Part shown: one piece after another, positions 22,851 through 32,646 of the stretch
Layout of the letters: each line of letters begins with the position of its first letter
Position numbering within the stretch: position 1 is the first letter of the stretch
DNA from: Diogma glabrata
Lineage: Eukaryota > Arthropoda > Insecta > Diptera > Cylindrotomidae
NCBI GenBank assembly: GCA_963693315.1
Contig: OY856186.1
Location: forward strand, 377,397,597-377,461,596
Length of the DNA: 64,000 nucleotides
Direction: 5' to 3'
Notes under the pieces: model-generated
What the model was told of the DNA's origin: nothing
Seen by the model: the letters and a program-made list of their open reading frames with translations, nothing else
The model's database searches: none
Program-made: the position numbers and the translations under genes

Positions 22851-23233
22851 TTAGAATGTCATCGACAAAAAGTCATTCAGTATAATTTTCGCTGTGTCAT
22901 CCTGCTCTTTGGCTGCTTCCTCTGCAATACACTGCAAAACGCTTGTTGCTAAAAATTTGGCACTGGCAGTACCGTATGTTACATTAATTAGCTTATAATC
23001 CCGTATTTCTTGTTGAGATGATTCGCTCCAGACTATTCTCTGAAACTTAGCATCCCTTTCATCCATCAAAATTTGCCTGTACATTTCTTCCAGGTCTGAA
23101 GTAAACACTATCTTATGTAACCGGAATCTCAGCAAAATAGAAATAAAGCTTCTTTGAATGCTAGGACCAACCATTAAAAAATTATTCAAACTCGTCTCAG
23201 AGCTAGATTTCACTGAAGCGTCCAAAACCACTC
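22851..23233 (-). pseudogene. BEL/Pao reverse transcriptase palm fragment
   Basis: 126 open codons matching the BEL/Pao RT palm: VVLDASVKSSSETSLNNFLM then GPS.Q..FISILLRFRLHKI, FTSDLEEMYRQILMDERDAK (motif A, with an Asp in TSDLEEMYRQI), DYKLINVTYGTASAKFLAT (motif B) and ILNDF entering motif C, whose VDD is reached only after a one-base shift. The right edge at 23233 is abrupt because an 846-bp TTAA-flanked insertion follows; the next upstream piece of the same protein resumes at 24088. Family assignment is strong from motif order; inactivity is clear from the insertion and the shift. Confidence 0.92.
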
Positions 23234-23237
23234 TTAA

Positions 23238-24083
23238 GGGGGGGGGGGGGGGGGGGAGGGGGGGGTTTGGTATGGTTTAAAATTATTTTTTTGGCATTTG
23301 ATTTTTAATTTTTTTTCTGAGTAAACAATATGTCGAGAATAATATGTACAAATTTTAAGTCAATCCGAGTAAAACTAACGGAGTTACAGCGTTTCAAACG
23401 ATATGGTATGGTTTTGAAATTATTTTTTTTGCATTTTTTTAAAATTTTTTTAATTTTTTTTCTGAATGAACAATATGTCGAGAATATTGTGTACAAATTT
23501 TAAGTCAATGCGAGTAAAAATAACGGAGTTACAGTGTTTCAAACGACCGGCCGTGATACCTGATTTTCCCAAAAACGTCATTTGTAAAGCTCGCGAACAT
23601 TAGAACTAATCTACTGAAACGATCCTTTTGAAAATTTGAACATTACTTCTTCACATAAATCAACAGGTAATCAGGAAGAGTTTTTTTTTCATTTTTGTAT
23701 ATATTTTAATAACAAATTAATCGCGATTTTTTTAGCTAAAATCGCGTTTTTAGCTTCCAAGTGCTGCAAAAAATAGAAAAAAAAATCTCCCTGATTACCT
23801 CGAGAAATACATCAGCTTTAAAATGCATATCAGTTTTGTTGATTCAGATGATCCGGTAACGAGTTATGATGTTCACCGCAAAACCACTTTTTTTCAAGGC
23901 GCCTCTGGAGATTCAACGTCACCGGCTTATTTATCAATAATTTTCATTGAAAATTTTTTCTGACGTACTTCAAAAGTTGTACAATAATATGTAATTAGAT
24001 TTAATAAAATTATATTGCTCATGTCACCGCAAAAAAATCTCAAAAATATGCTTTTTTTTCGTCTTTAAAACCATAACCCTCCC
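23238..24083. mobile_element. TTAA-flanked insertion with inverted ends, inside BEL RT
   Basis: TTAA at 23234-23237 and 24084-24087 brackets an 846-bp segment that interrupts the BEL frame. If one TTAA plus the segment is disregarded, the two BEL frames meet in register, which is strong evidence for a clean insertion with a TTAA duplication (piggyBac-type target choice). The ends are inverted: the left has a G-run then TTTGGTATGGTTTAAAAT, and the right, read inward, is GGGAGGGTTATGGTTTTAAA. The left G-run has expanded to 19 G, an A and 8 G. Inside are a 145-bp tandem duplication and a fold-back (AGGTAATCAGG.. at ~23670 against ..CCTGATTACCT at ~23800). No transposase. Confidence 0.8.
23268..23555 (+). 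repeat. 145-bp tandem duplication inside the TTAA element
   Basis: The words TGTCGAGAATA, TACAAATTTTAAGTCAAT and GGAGTTACAG recur at 145-bp spacing (for example 23331 and 23476), each preceded by GGTATGGTTTT.AAATTATTTT, so the terminal region itself has been duplicated. Confidence 0.85.
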
Positions 24084-24087
24084 TTAA

Positions 24088-24787
24088 CCTTGTTGTGATA
24101 CTGTCTTCTTTCATAACACCATGTTAGAAAACAGTGACTCTCAATTTGCATATCTGGCTCCTTTAACACCACTGCCACCAATGGCAGTTTTACTCTAAAT
24201 CTTCCATTAATGTTTTTGAAAACATAAGAAACAAAATGTTCTTTGCAAACTAGCTCTTCTGCTGTAAACTGAGGTGCTGGAGCTCTTCTGCTGTAAACTG
24301 TGTACAGGTGCCGTTTACTGTTCGGTTTCCCAAAAATTTTTTAATAATGACAAATCTAATTTAACAAAAATATTCGAAGTAACTTGATGCAGCGTCTAAT
24401 GCTTGCTTAAATTTTCCATCTATAACCTAACCGGAAACGGTTGCTTCGCTTAAACGGCTCCTCCACTATTAAGTTTCCGATCTGATTTTAGGATGTTAAA
24501 AAAATGCTTAGATCCGATAAATAGATCAACTTTCCTTCTCGTATATAAATTTGGATCTGCCAAAGTTGATTTGTCTAAATGAATGATAGATGACACTACA
24601 ATTTCTACCAATGGCAGTTGGCTACCCCTGTGGCCACCCATGCAGTTTATGAACCTAATCCAGTAATTGGAAACCTTATCTTTGCTTCTGCAAATGTAGC
24701 CGTCTTAGGCACGATTCAGTGATAATAGATAATTGCGATCCTTAATCCAACAGGCATCTGTACAATACATTGTCACCAATTCCATTT
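24088..24787 (-). pseudogene. BEL/Pao protease-to-RT junction fragment
   Basis: The same BEL polyprotein upstream of the TTAA insertion. On the minus strand: LADPNLYTRRKVDLFIGSKH near 24510-24575 (family pattern LADP-F----D-LIG, between protease and RT), then GRF.VKLPL and CFLTWCYERRQYHNK near 24110-24190 (the connector that precedes the RT palm). There are many stops and at least two frame changes. The left limit is the TTAA insertion; the right limit is the start of the GGGTTCCGT-ended repeat at ~24788. The classical protease DSG-type site was not visible, so that part is lost or too diverged. Confidence 0.75.
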
Positions 24788-25318
24788 TTAGGGTTCCGTT
24801 TTTTATACCGAACTCTATTGGTGAGGGTAAAACGAGTTTTTCACATTATTTCGATTATCCCGTAAGCTAAAAATTCTGAAGGACCTGAAATTTAAGGTGC
24901 GTATAAAACTAACATGTCCACATATGGTGACAGATACAAATAAAACTGAAGTTGTTTTCGTTTGGCTTACAGGGTTACGATGTGAGACCTTTGAGAAAAT
25001 ACATTTTTTTGTAGGTTCAAGTAGGGTATCATATGAAAGGGCTTCATTTTAGTATTCCTTAAAAATTTATTTTAGAATTTTGCACCTCACCAGTTTTTGT
25101 ATATTTTTGAATAATGGCATTTAATTTTATGTATTTTTGACGTTTGATAGTGCAACGCTTGCTTTTAGATTTTTTAACACTCAAAATCGCATATAGAAGA
25201 CGCTTTTCAATCGAGTGAATTACTGAATGATTCACTTAAACTGAATTGTATTCCGGAATTTGTATGTTCCAAAATCCAATGGTAATATTCAGTTTACACT
25301 GAACGTATTGAGCTACTA

Positions 25319-25430
25319 CAGCCGCCAAATTCTGTAACTATGAAGCGGTGAAGTGATAAGTTTTTCAATGAAAAGAAACTAGGAAATTTTTAACACTTCA
25401 CCGCTTCACAGTTACAGAATTTGGCTGCAG
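25319..25430. mobile_element. Small palindromic MITE-like repeat, copy 1
   Basis: CAGCCGCCAAATTCTGTAAC TATGAAGCGGTGAAGTG at the left is matched in reverse at 25391-25430 by CACTTCACCGCTTCACAGTTACAGAATTTGGCTG, giving ~38-bp arms around a ~35-bp loop. It is nested in the GGGTTCCGT block. Confidence 0.8.
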
Positions 25431-25751
25431 AACTGAATTGAATTGAATAAAGTCAAGGAAAAAATAGGTTCATCAGTTCAACATATTCATTTTTTTTTTA
25501 GTTACAGTTTGTGGGCAAACGTTAAAAATAATAAAAAAATAAATCCGAACGTATTTCTTTGTGTCTAAATTTTCGATTTTGTTTATGTATTTTTTAAATG
25601 TCAAATTGCTATTTTTTGTTGTTTTGGCTCTATTTTTGATGATTTATTGAATATTAGACCAATTGGTTACAATCAATTCGCAAAAGAATCGCAAAAATGG
25701 TAAAATGATGAATGATAAACGAAATGAAGAAATGTTTAACACTTCGGCTGT

Positions 25752-25987
25752 AGCAGCCAAATTCTGTAACTGTGAAGCGGTGAAGTGATAAGTTTTTTCT
25801 CACTTCACCGCAAAAATATCTAAGTGAGTGAAGTTTTAAAACTTCATTAAATTTTAACATTCAATTTTAAACATTCAAATCGCATTTAGAATCGCAAAAA
25901 TGGTAAAATGATAAAAAATTAATAATAAAATCGAAATGAGGCAATTTTTAACACTTCACCACTTCACAGTTACAGAATTTGGCTGCT
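25752..25987. mobile_element. Small palindromic MITE-like repeat, copy 2
   Basis: The same ends as copy 1: GCAGCCAAATTCTGTAACTG at 25753 and its inverse ending at 25986. This copy holds a longer interior that includes part of a direct repeat (AATCGCAAAAATGGTAAAATG at ~25688 and ~25891). Confidence 0.8.
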
Positions 25988-26984
25988 GACAGATTTGTTT
26001 AATTTTTTGACTATTTTCAATTTTGACATTAGTGTTTTAGTGAAATTAGGATTTCATGTTTGAATTTATTGCAAAATGTATTTTCTACAAACTGATAGGC
26101 GCGCCTCCTGTATCACTTCCAAAATTTTTGAGATAAAATTAAATTTTTATATTTAAGAAAATATATTTTTTATTATACTGTCTGTTTTCCGTTCCTTTTT
26201 CAGCTTTTAAGTTTTAAAACATGTTAGAATTTAAAATGTAAGGAATATTTATGTGGTTTGAACCATAGAATCGCTAAAATAATGATACAATAATCAAACA
26301 ATGTTTTTCAAAATTTGATTTTCTCATGGTTAGCTGTAAGATAAAAGCTCGTCAAAATTTTGTTTTGAGCTGTTTTTTTTGGAGTAATTTTTTGGTATAT
26401 TAAAAAACTCGCAAATTTCTATCGAAATTTATGATTTTCTGTGAATATTATTGAGTTGAAAAATGAAACACCAAATTAACAAAAACTTTGATCTAAAAAA
26501 TATCATAACATTTTTATTTGATTCAATTTTACATTTAATTTAATTTTTTTTTCTTTTTGTGTCACAACACTCTGATAACAATGTTCACCATTGATTTCCG
26601 ATTTACATAATATTTTAATTTAAATTTATATACTATTCTTCGATCCAAACAATTTGATCGCTATATACACATATTATAGGCTTTCTGTTTCCCTCTCCAT
26701 TATTGTAACAAGCAATTTTCAATAATACAAACAACAATTCTCTTTTTACAAATTAAACAATCATTTATGCAAAACTTGTACTGAAATTGAGTGACGTAAC
26801 TAAACCGTCAACAAAAAAAATGTTCACAGTAGTACAAACAAATATCCCTACGCTTATTATAATTGAGGAGAATAAATTAGTTAGCTATAAGCGAATTTTT
26901 TGGAATATAAATACTATTATTTTAGAGTAAAAATTGAAAACAGTCCGTCGTTACAACCATATTTAAAAATCATTGCAAATTTTT

Positions 26985-27600
26985 TTAGGATTTTGCGGAG
27001 CATAATTTTTGAGTTATTGTAAAACAAAAGTGCAAAATTCAATTCAGAGCGCCCTCCCCCCTCCCCAGCTACGTTTTGAAACTGATTGTTAGAAAAATTT
27101 AAAAAAAATTCACAGATTTAGGAAGTTTAGTAAATTTTGAATGAAAATTATAGAGAAGTCTCAAATAATTACATTTCTGTGTGTTTAGGGGACGGGGAGG
27201 AAAGGGCAAAGTTTTTTGACCTCAGCAGGTCAGGTGTCATTTGAAAGAGAACCTAATGTAGGAATCATTGCAATTTTTTTTATAATTTTGCGGTGTACAG
27301 TTTTTGAGTTATTGTCAAAAAAGTGCAGATTTCACACCTTTTCGCCTCCAACGTTTCGACGATGATTGACAGAAAATTTTGAAAAAATTCACAGAGACAG
27401 GAAGATTGGTAAATTTTGAATGAAAATCATTGCGAAGTCTCAAATAATTATATTTCTGAGTGTTTAGGGGATGGGTGAGGGAGGAGAGTAAAAAAAACCA
27501 TGTTAGACCCAAATGAGTGGGGTGTCATATGAAGGAGGACTTAATTTAACAAACGTTACAATTTTTTTTAGAATTTGGCAATGCACCGTTTTTGTGTATT
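26985..27600 (+). repeat. ~279-bp tandem repeat (about 2.2 copies)
   Basis: GTGTTTAGGGGA begins at 27181 and again at 27460. AAGTCTCAAATAATTA.ATTTCTG, GGTAAATTTTGAATGAAAAT and TTTTTGAGTTATTGT recur at the same offset, and the unit starting at ~26985 is the more diverged first copy. Confidence 0.85.
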
Positions 27601-28010
27601 AGTAAAAAAAATATTTTTAGTATGTTGCTTCTCCACTCCACTAAATTGCGACACTTGATTGACCGAAAAAATAATCAAATTTAAGCCATTTACAAGGTTG
27701 TGTAATTGAATCTTTCTTGAGTTACCATAAACATCTATAGATGAGATTTAACCTAAAACAACATTTTTTGAGTCATTTTTGATCAATGCAGATTTGATTG
27801 TAATATACTATTGATATTTACGATTAAACATTTATTTTAAACATTAACAATGCGTCTATGGTCTGGCAATATAAAGACATTACAACACAACTTTTTGTCA
27901 ATTATTTTTGATATTGTGGTTTTTTACATTCACGGAACCCTTGGCGAGCGAATTTTATTCGCACTTGTCTTGCTCACTTTTTAATATTAACCAACACTGT
28001 TTGTAATAAA

Positions 28011-29474
28011 GATGAAAAACGTGATCTACGCAGGTGAAAAAGTCGAAGTTTGAACTTGACCATTTTTGATTTTCCTGAAACTTGGCATATAAGTAGTATG
28101 GACAAAACAAAAAATACTACTTATTTTAAATTTTTTTTAAAGTGCATAGTTGGAGCATAGGGGGGGGGGGGGGCACCCCAACATGCATGAAAAATGAAAA
28201 TTCTGCCAATCCAATGTAACTTTGAAATTAAATTGCTCAAGAACGGCTTTACTGATTTCATCAAACTTTTTTTTGTTTGATAGATGATTAATTAGTCGTT
28301 TGAAAAAAAATTAATTTACTGTTTTTATAATTAGTTTTTAAATAAAAATATTAAAAAAACTTTTTTAAACTTGGCGCTATGGTCAAAGATCAATTGGAAT
28401 TCAATTAATTTTTTTTCTGAAAATAGTTCTGTCCTTACTCTAAAATATATCAAATTTACAAGGAGGCTAAAATTCTTGTTCTTGAGATATTCAATTTTAA
28501 AGATTTTTAGTACGGCTGAAATTCGAATTTTTCTTCATTTTTTCAAACAACTTCCATTAACAAAAAATTTTAAAATCAATTACATTTTAACTTTTTTATT
28601 TTTTAAATATAGTTCTAACCTTCCTTTAAAATATATCAGATTTACAAAGAGGCGTTAATTCGTATTCTTCAGATATTTAATTTTAAAGATTTTTAGTTCG
28701 ATTAAAATTCTAATTGTTCATTATTTTCTCGAACTTCAGTGGTTAAAATTTTTTGATGATAAAAATTGTTCGAAAAAATAATAAACAATTAGAATTTTAA
28801 TCGGTCTAAAAATCTTTAAAATTAAATATCTCAAGAACACGAATTAATGCCTCTTTGTAAATTTGATATATTTTAAAGGAAGCTTAGAACCATATTTTAA
28901 AAATAAAAAAGTTAAAATTTAATTGATTTAAAAAATTTTTTGTTAATGGAAGTTGTTTGAAAAAATTAAGAAAAATTCGAATTTCAGCCGTACTAAAAAT
29001 CTTTAAAATTGAATATCTCAAGAAGAAGAATTTTAGCCTCTTTGTAAATTTGATATATTTTAAAGTAAGGACAGAACTATTTTTACAATAAAAAATTAAT
29101 TAAATCCCAATTGATCTTTGACCCTAGCACCATCTTTAAAAAAGTTTTTTGAATATTTTCATTTAAAAACTAATTATAAAAACAGCAAATTAATATTTTT
29201 TCAAACAATTAATTAATCATCTATCTAACAAAAAAAAGTTTGATGAAATCGGTATAGCCGTTCTTGAGCAATTTAATTTCAAAGTTACATTGGATTTGCA
29301 GAATTTTCATTTTTCATGCATGTTGGGGTGCCACCTATGCTCAAACTATGCACTTTAAAAAATTTTTAAAATAAGTAGTATTTTTTATTTTCTCTATACT
29401 ACTTATATGCCAAGTTTCAGGAAAATCAAAAATGGTCAAGTTTTCACAACTCTGTCTAGAACACGTTTTTCATC
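28011..29474. mobile_element. 1.46-kb foldback element (long inverted repeat)
   Basis: The left arm (28011-28733) and right arm (28770-29474) are inverted copies for almost their full length, leaving a loop of only ~36 nt. Matching landmarks include GATGAAAAACGTG at the outer ends, AAACTTGGCATATAAGTAGTA, CCAACATGCATGAAAAATG, TTGATCTTTGACC/GGTCAAAGATCAA and AATTAGAATTTTAATCG at the apex. Each arm contains two diverged copies of a ~190-bp module (AAATATATCAAATTTACAAG and AAATATATCAGATTTACAAA). TAAA flanks both ends (28007-28010, 29475-29478), a possible target duplication. The left arm alone has a 14-G run. No transposase. Confidence 0.9.
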
Positions 29475-29489
29475 TAAAGCGGTTTTAAT

Positions 29490-30300
29490 CTTCTGTGATA
29501 TTTGAAAGCTTGAAAATTTTCGACAAGTAAACCATCTGCGTTGTCTTGAATTTGTTGTTAAATTTGTATTGGTTTTTCAGTAGTCTTTTCTTGTTTTTGA
29601 TAGGTAAGAGTTAAACACTTGGTGATACCAAGTTGAACAACTGGTTTACAAGAACGATCACTTGTTTGTTCGCCATCCAAGTGCAAGAGTCCATGATGTC
29701 GAGCTTGACACTTACAACATTTACTCGTTGCCTTTTATACCGAAAAACCGTATGACTCTGATTCATGCAATTAAACTCGCCTATTTTTGGATAATTTTCA
29801 TTGACTGAATGTAATGCCCATAAACCTCAACTTTCACCATCCAATTATGCTACTATTAAATTAATAAGCCATGGGTCACGTAATTCGGCTTCAGACCTCA
29901 TTGTTTTCAAAGCCCTTGTCACTCCATTGTACTGATCTGTCAATTTTTTTAAGGACGTTGCACTTGCAATTTTCACATGGGAAATATCCAAATACACTTG
30001 AACGTAAATACTTATTAAGTGCTTTGGTTTATTGTACCGATCTCTCAACCTACGAAATGCCTCCAACTAATTTATTTCGATGATCGCGATATGCTTTAGT
30101 AAATTGATTGCTTCACCCTTTAAACTGGATTTTAATATAATTGAAGACTTTGCGCCGCGGATAACGATCCGTTCTCATGAACCGTTTTTGAAAATAAATA
30201 AAAAAATACTTTCAGTCCTTATAACTCCCATAGAACTGTGGTAAATTCATTCGTGGCAGTTTTAAATCGGTGGTGCTATGTGATATGGTCTGGTTGGCTT
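29490..30300 (-). pseudogene. BEL/Pao gag, central and C-terminal part
   Basis: Minus-strand gag of a BEL/Pao element. The order is LPRMNLPQFYGSY near 30240, LKGEAINLL near 30110, AFRRLRDRYNKPKHL at 30015-30066, ESATSL-like ASATSLKKL and GVTRALKTMRS at 29890-29970, LINLIVA.LD near 29850, then a Cys/His stretch SKCCKCQARHHGLLH near 29690. These are the family's gag core (RYxNP, SATSLRKL, RALK) and the C..C..HH..LLH knuckle. Gag packages the RNA into virus-like particles. Frames are broken by stops and a few indels. The left edge is cut by the 28011-29474 foldback. Orientation, order and relatedness with the pol pieces at 21.9-24.8 kb support one split element. Confidence 0.85.
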
Positions 30301-30339
30301 ACATTTCGTTCGTAAGCCAACGTTATTTGTGCTGCCATC

Positions 30340-30541
30340 CGTATTTGCATATTCAATTTGGAGAAAAGTATATAATAAACATCTTCAAAATAAATTACTT
30401 CAATATTTTCCGTTGAAACCTTTGATATTATTTTATCTTCTGCTCAATAGATTTTGACTTATTCACATCTTTTGCAAAAGGTCATAAATTTTTAATGGAA
30501 TCCATTATTATCATTTGTTTTTTCTTTAAAGCCTCCATTGA
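30340..30541 (-). pseudogene. BEL/Pao gag, N-terminal part
   Basis: MEALKKKQMIIMDSIKNL at ~30538 resembles the start of BEL gag proteins, followed by a stretch with SKSIEQKI and ENIEVIYFEDVYYIL near 30380-30450 that fits the helical N-terminal region. It abuts the truncated gypsy RT at ~30585. A ~125-bp portion (30355-30480) has a second copy at 34328-34450. Confidence 0.65.
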
Positions 30542-30584
30542 AAAACGACCTCTCGAAGAACGAATTTACTTTTCTGCAGATTGA

Positions 30585-31640
30585 TTGTTTATCCTGCCTT
30601 TGTTAGAAGATTAGAGACTACAGACAGTAGTTCCAGGTGTTCCTCGAATGTTGAGGAAACTACCAGTAGGTTGTCTAAATAGACAAAGACACTTTCATGA
30701 TACCGGTGAGGTATCACTTTATGCATCAGCCGACACATTGTCTGGGAAGTATTGTACAAGCCAAAAAGCATAAGATTGAACTGGTACAATGGTCGTCCAG
30801 GCACTGTAAAGGCTGTTTTGTCTCGAGATGTTTCTGACAAAGGAATTCCCCAGAACGAATCTTTGAGATCAATGCTGCTTATGTATCTCGTACTATTTAG
30901 ACGTCCCAACAAGCCATCAATTAATGGAAGTCGGTAGGCATCTTTTTTGGTCAATGAATTGACACGTCGCGAGTCTTAACACAAACGATTCTTCCCTGAA
31001 AATTTTTGAATCAGAACCAATGGCGAGCACCAAGAACTGGAACTCTCTTCGATCACCCCTAATTGGAGCATTCGGTCTAGTTTGGCATAAATCTTTTGTT
31101 GAAATGTCCGCGAAGTAAAGTAATGCTTCTGTTTCACAGGTGCAATATCCCCAACATCGATGACATTTTCAACCAAAGATGTTTTGCCAAGACCCAATGC
31201 TTCAAAAGAAGGGAAAGAATCCTTGATATTCTTCAGTTCCTGTTGCTGGTCAGGGTTAAGATCATGTGTTAAGATGTCGTCAGACTCACTCGGCATTAGT
31301 TCACTAACAAATAAAGGAAAGATACCAAATTCGGTCCAGAAATCGATGCCCAGGTAGAGTTGTTCATGCAGAATTGGAACAACATGAAAGCGAAAAGGTT
31401 TCGATAAGCCATTGAAAATTATAGGAACGTGAACATAACCCAAAATATGATTACGAGTACCATCTGCAGTGCGGATGGCAGAAAGCATTTTGCGGTAGGA
31501 AATCCGGCGTTCTTTAAAAATTGTAGGTAATTCCTTCCAAGAATGCTGATATAAAGGCTCCACTATCTAGAAATCCATAAACTTTTTTATTAAAAATTTT
31601 TATAAAAAGGTGTGGCCTTTACTTTTTAAATTATCGATAC
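30585..31640 (-). pseudogene. Gypsy-type protease and reverse transcriptase, truncated
   Basis: Minus strand. The protease starts near 31610 with FLDSGAFISAF (the catalytic DSG), then VPIIFNGLSKPFRFHVVPIL and YLGIDFW at 31340-31420. RT follows in the same 195-codon frame with VKQKHYF, QKIYAKLDRMLQLGVIEESS and PLVLIQKFSGKNRLC. After one in-frame stop the palm goes on at 30589-30954: DAYRLPLIDGLLGRL, SSIDLKDSFWGIPL (motif A), AFTVPGRPLYQFNLMLFGL (motif B) and FVYLDNLLVVS. Motif C normally reads Y-DD; here the second Asp is Asn, so activity is lost. The element stops after LTKAG at 30589: RNase H and integrase are absent. The GRPLYQF...FGL style resembles the Osvaldo/Ulysses group, a tentative placement. 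Confidence 0.88.
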
Positions 31641-31702
31641 GTTTTAGAGATTTTTTCTTACGACGAATAGGACGAGTGGTGTTGAGGTAGGACCAGGTTT
31701 GA

Positions 31703-32167
31703 TTACTTTTGGTGCTGTATTAGTGAAGGATCGTCTTCGGTGGCGGTTGATGCATCTCTCAGATAAACTCGTGGATTTAAGAATTGATTCGGGAGCAAAG
31801 CTTGCGAACGCTGTAATCCCACCCGAGAGTTTAAATGTAGCGATGGATGACAGTTTGTGCATCTTGGAAAAATAGTGTCAGCTTTACCACATCGGTAGCA
31901 ATACGGCTTCTGAGGACAATTTGATATTGTATGTCCAATATCTTTACACATGTTACAAATCAGATGATCAGTTCTTGGTGGTGGTGGTGGTAAGATGGAT
32001 CTGTTAGTCGTTGAAGGTATAGCTAGGATTCTTGGTGGAGCTGTATAAGCGCCTACATATGGTACGTAATTTGATGGACCTGTTGGATAGTTAGATGAAC
32101 CTGGTTGATAATTTGATGGACCCATCCTCGTCTTAAGGTGCCACTTCACTGATCCGGTATTCTTCAC
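31703..32167 (-). pseudogene. Gypsy gag, C-terminal zinc-knuckle part
   Basis: 154 open codons. There is a proline/asparagine/serine-rich repeat (GPSNYQPGSSNY), then CNMCKDIGHTISNC and CYRCGKADTIFPRC, two CCHC-like knuckles that bind the genomic RNA (the second is irregular and lacks the usual His). It overlaps the central gag frame by ~35 bp in another frame and leads to the protease at ~31610, so it is the nucleocapsid-like end of the same gypsy element. The frame changes indicate indels rather than programmed shifting, though the latter cannot be excluded. Confidence 0.75.
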
Positions 32168-32540
32168 TGATCCACCAGCTGTTGAAGTTTATGGCAGGGG
32201 TTTCCAGTTGTCCTTGACGCTCCGGGTGATGATGAACATAGTTTTTCAAACTTTTGACACATAAGTCTTCAAGTGTGGCAAACTCTGTTATCGTTGTTGC
32301 GAATTTTAGTTCCACGGACAAACCATCACGAATTATATCTATAAGTTCCTGTGGAGAAAATGACCAGACCAATTGACGATTTAAGTTGTTCATACAGATT
32401 ATATACTCAAAGACATTCTCCTTATTTTTTTGTTTGCGGCTCAGCAGCACCTTCAACACCGCTTTATCATCTGTAAGGGTACCAAATGGGATAGGTCACC
32501 ATCTGATCCTCAAAAGTGAGGTTTGTATAATGTTTATCCG
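32133..32540 (-). pseudogene. Gypsy gag, central capsid-like part
   Basis: AVLKVLLSRKQKNKENVFEY then NNLNRQL, FSPQELIDIIRDGLSVELKF and ATLEDLCVKSLKNY, the alpha-helical capsid core of gypsy gag with the QxxxESVxEY-like and LxxIIRxGL patterns. It is open for 108 codons (32133-32459) and extends upstream after a stop. Confidence 0.75.
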
Positions 32541-32646
32541 CAACTCCACGAAGATATCTGGGAACGATTGACTTTATATCATCTAAGATTACCCAATCCT
32601 TCCGTGCAGCCACTTCAACCAGATGGATGAACTTGGGAGGATCTGG

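Larger units (their letters stand above)
24788..27945. mobile_element. GGGTTCCGT-ended repeat block inserted in the BEL element
   Basis: TTAGGGTTCCGTTTTTTATA at 24787 faces ACGGAACCCTT at 27935 in inverted orientation. Inside, a module with the signature GGGT.TCATATGAAAGG and AATTTTGC..T.CA..GTTTTTG recurs at 25024, 27226 and 27520. No coding is seen. BEL sequence resumes left of 24788 and BEL gag resumes beyond 29475, so this block and the adjacent foldback appear to be later insertions. Exact ends and target duplication could not be fixed; GGGTTCCGT-ended repeats are widespread in insects, but this copy is long and composite. Confidence 0.5.

Noticed and set aside
28371..28658. 95-codon plus-strand frame rich in Phe/Leu/Lys
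   Set aside because: Lies in one arm of the foldback; composition is AT-driven and the other arm does not keep the inverse frame.
31644..31862. 72-codon minus frame overlapping the gypsy zinc-knuckle frame
   Set aside because: Mostly an alternative-frame shadow of the gag/protease junction; it may reflect an indel but has no independent domain.
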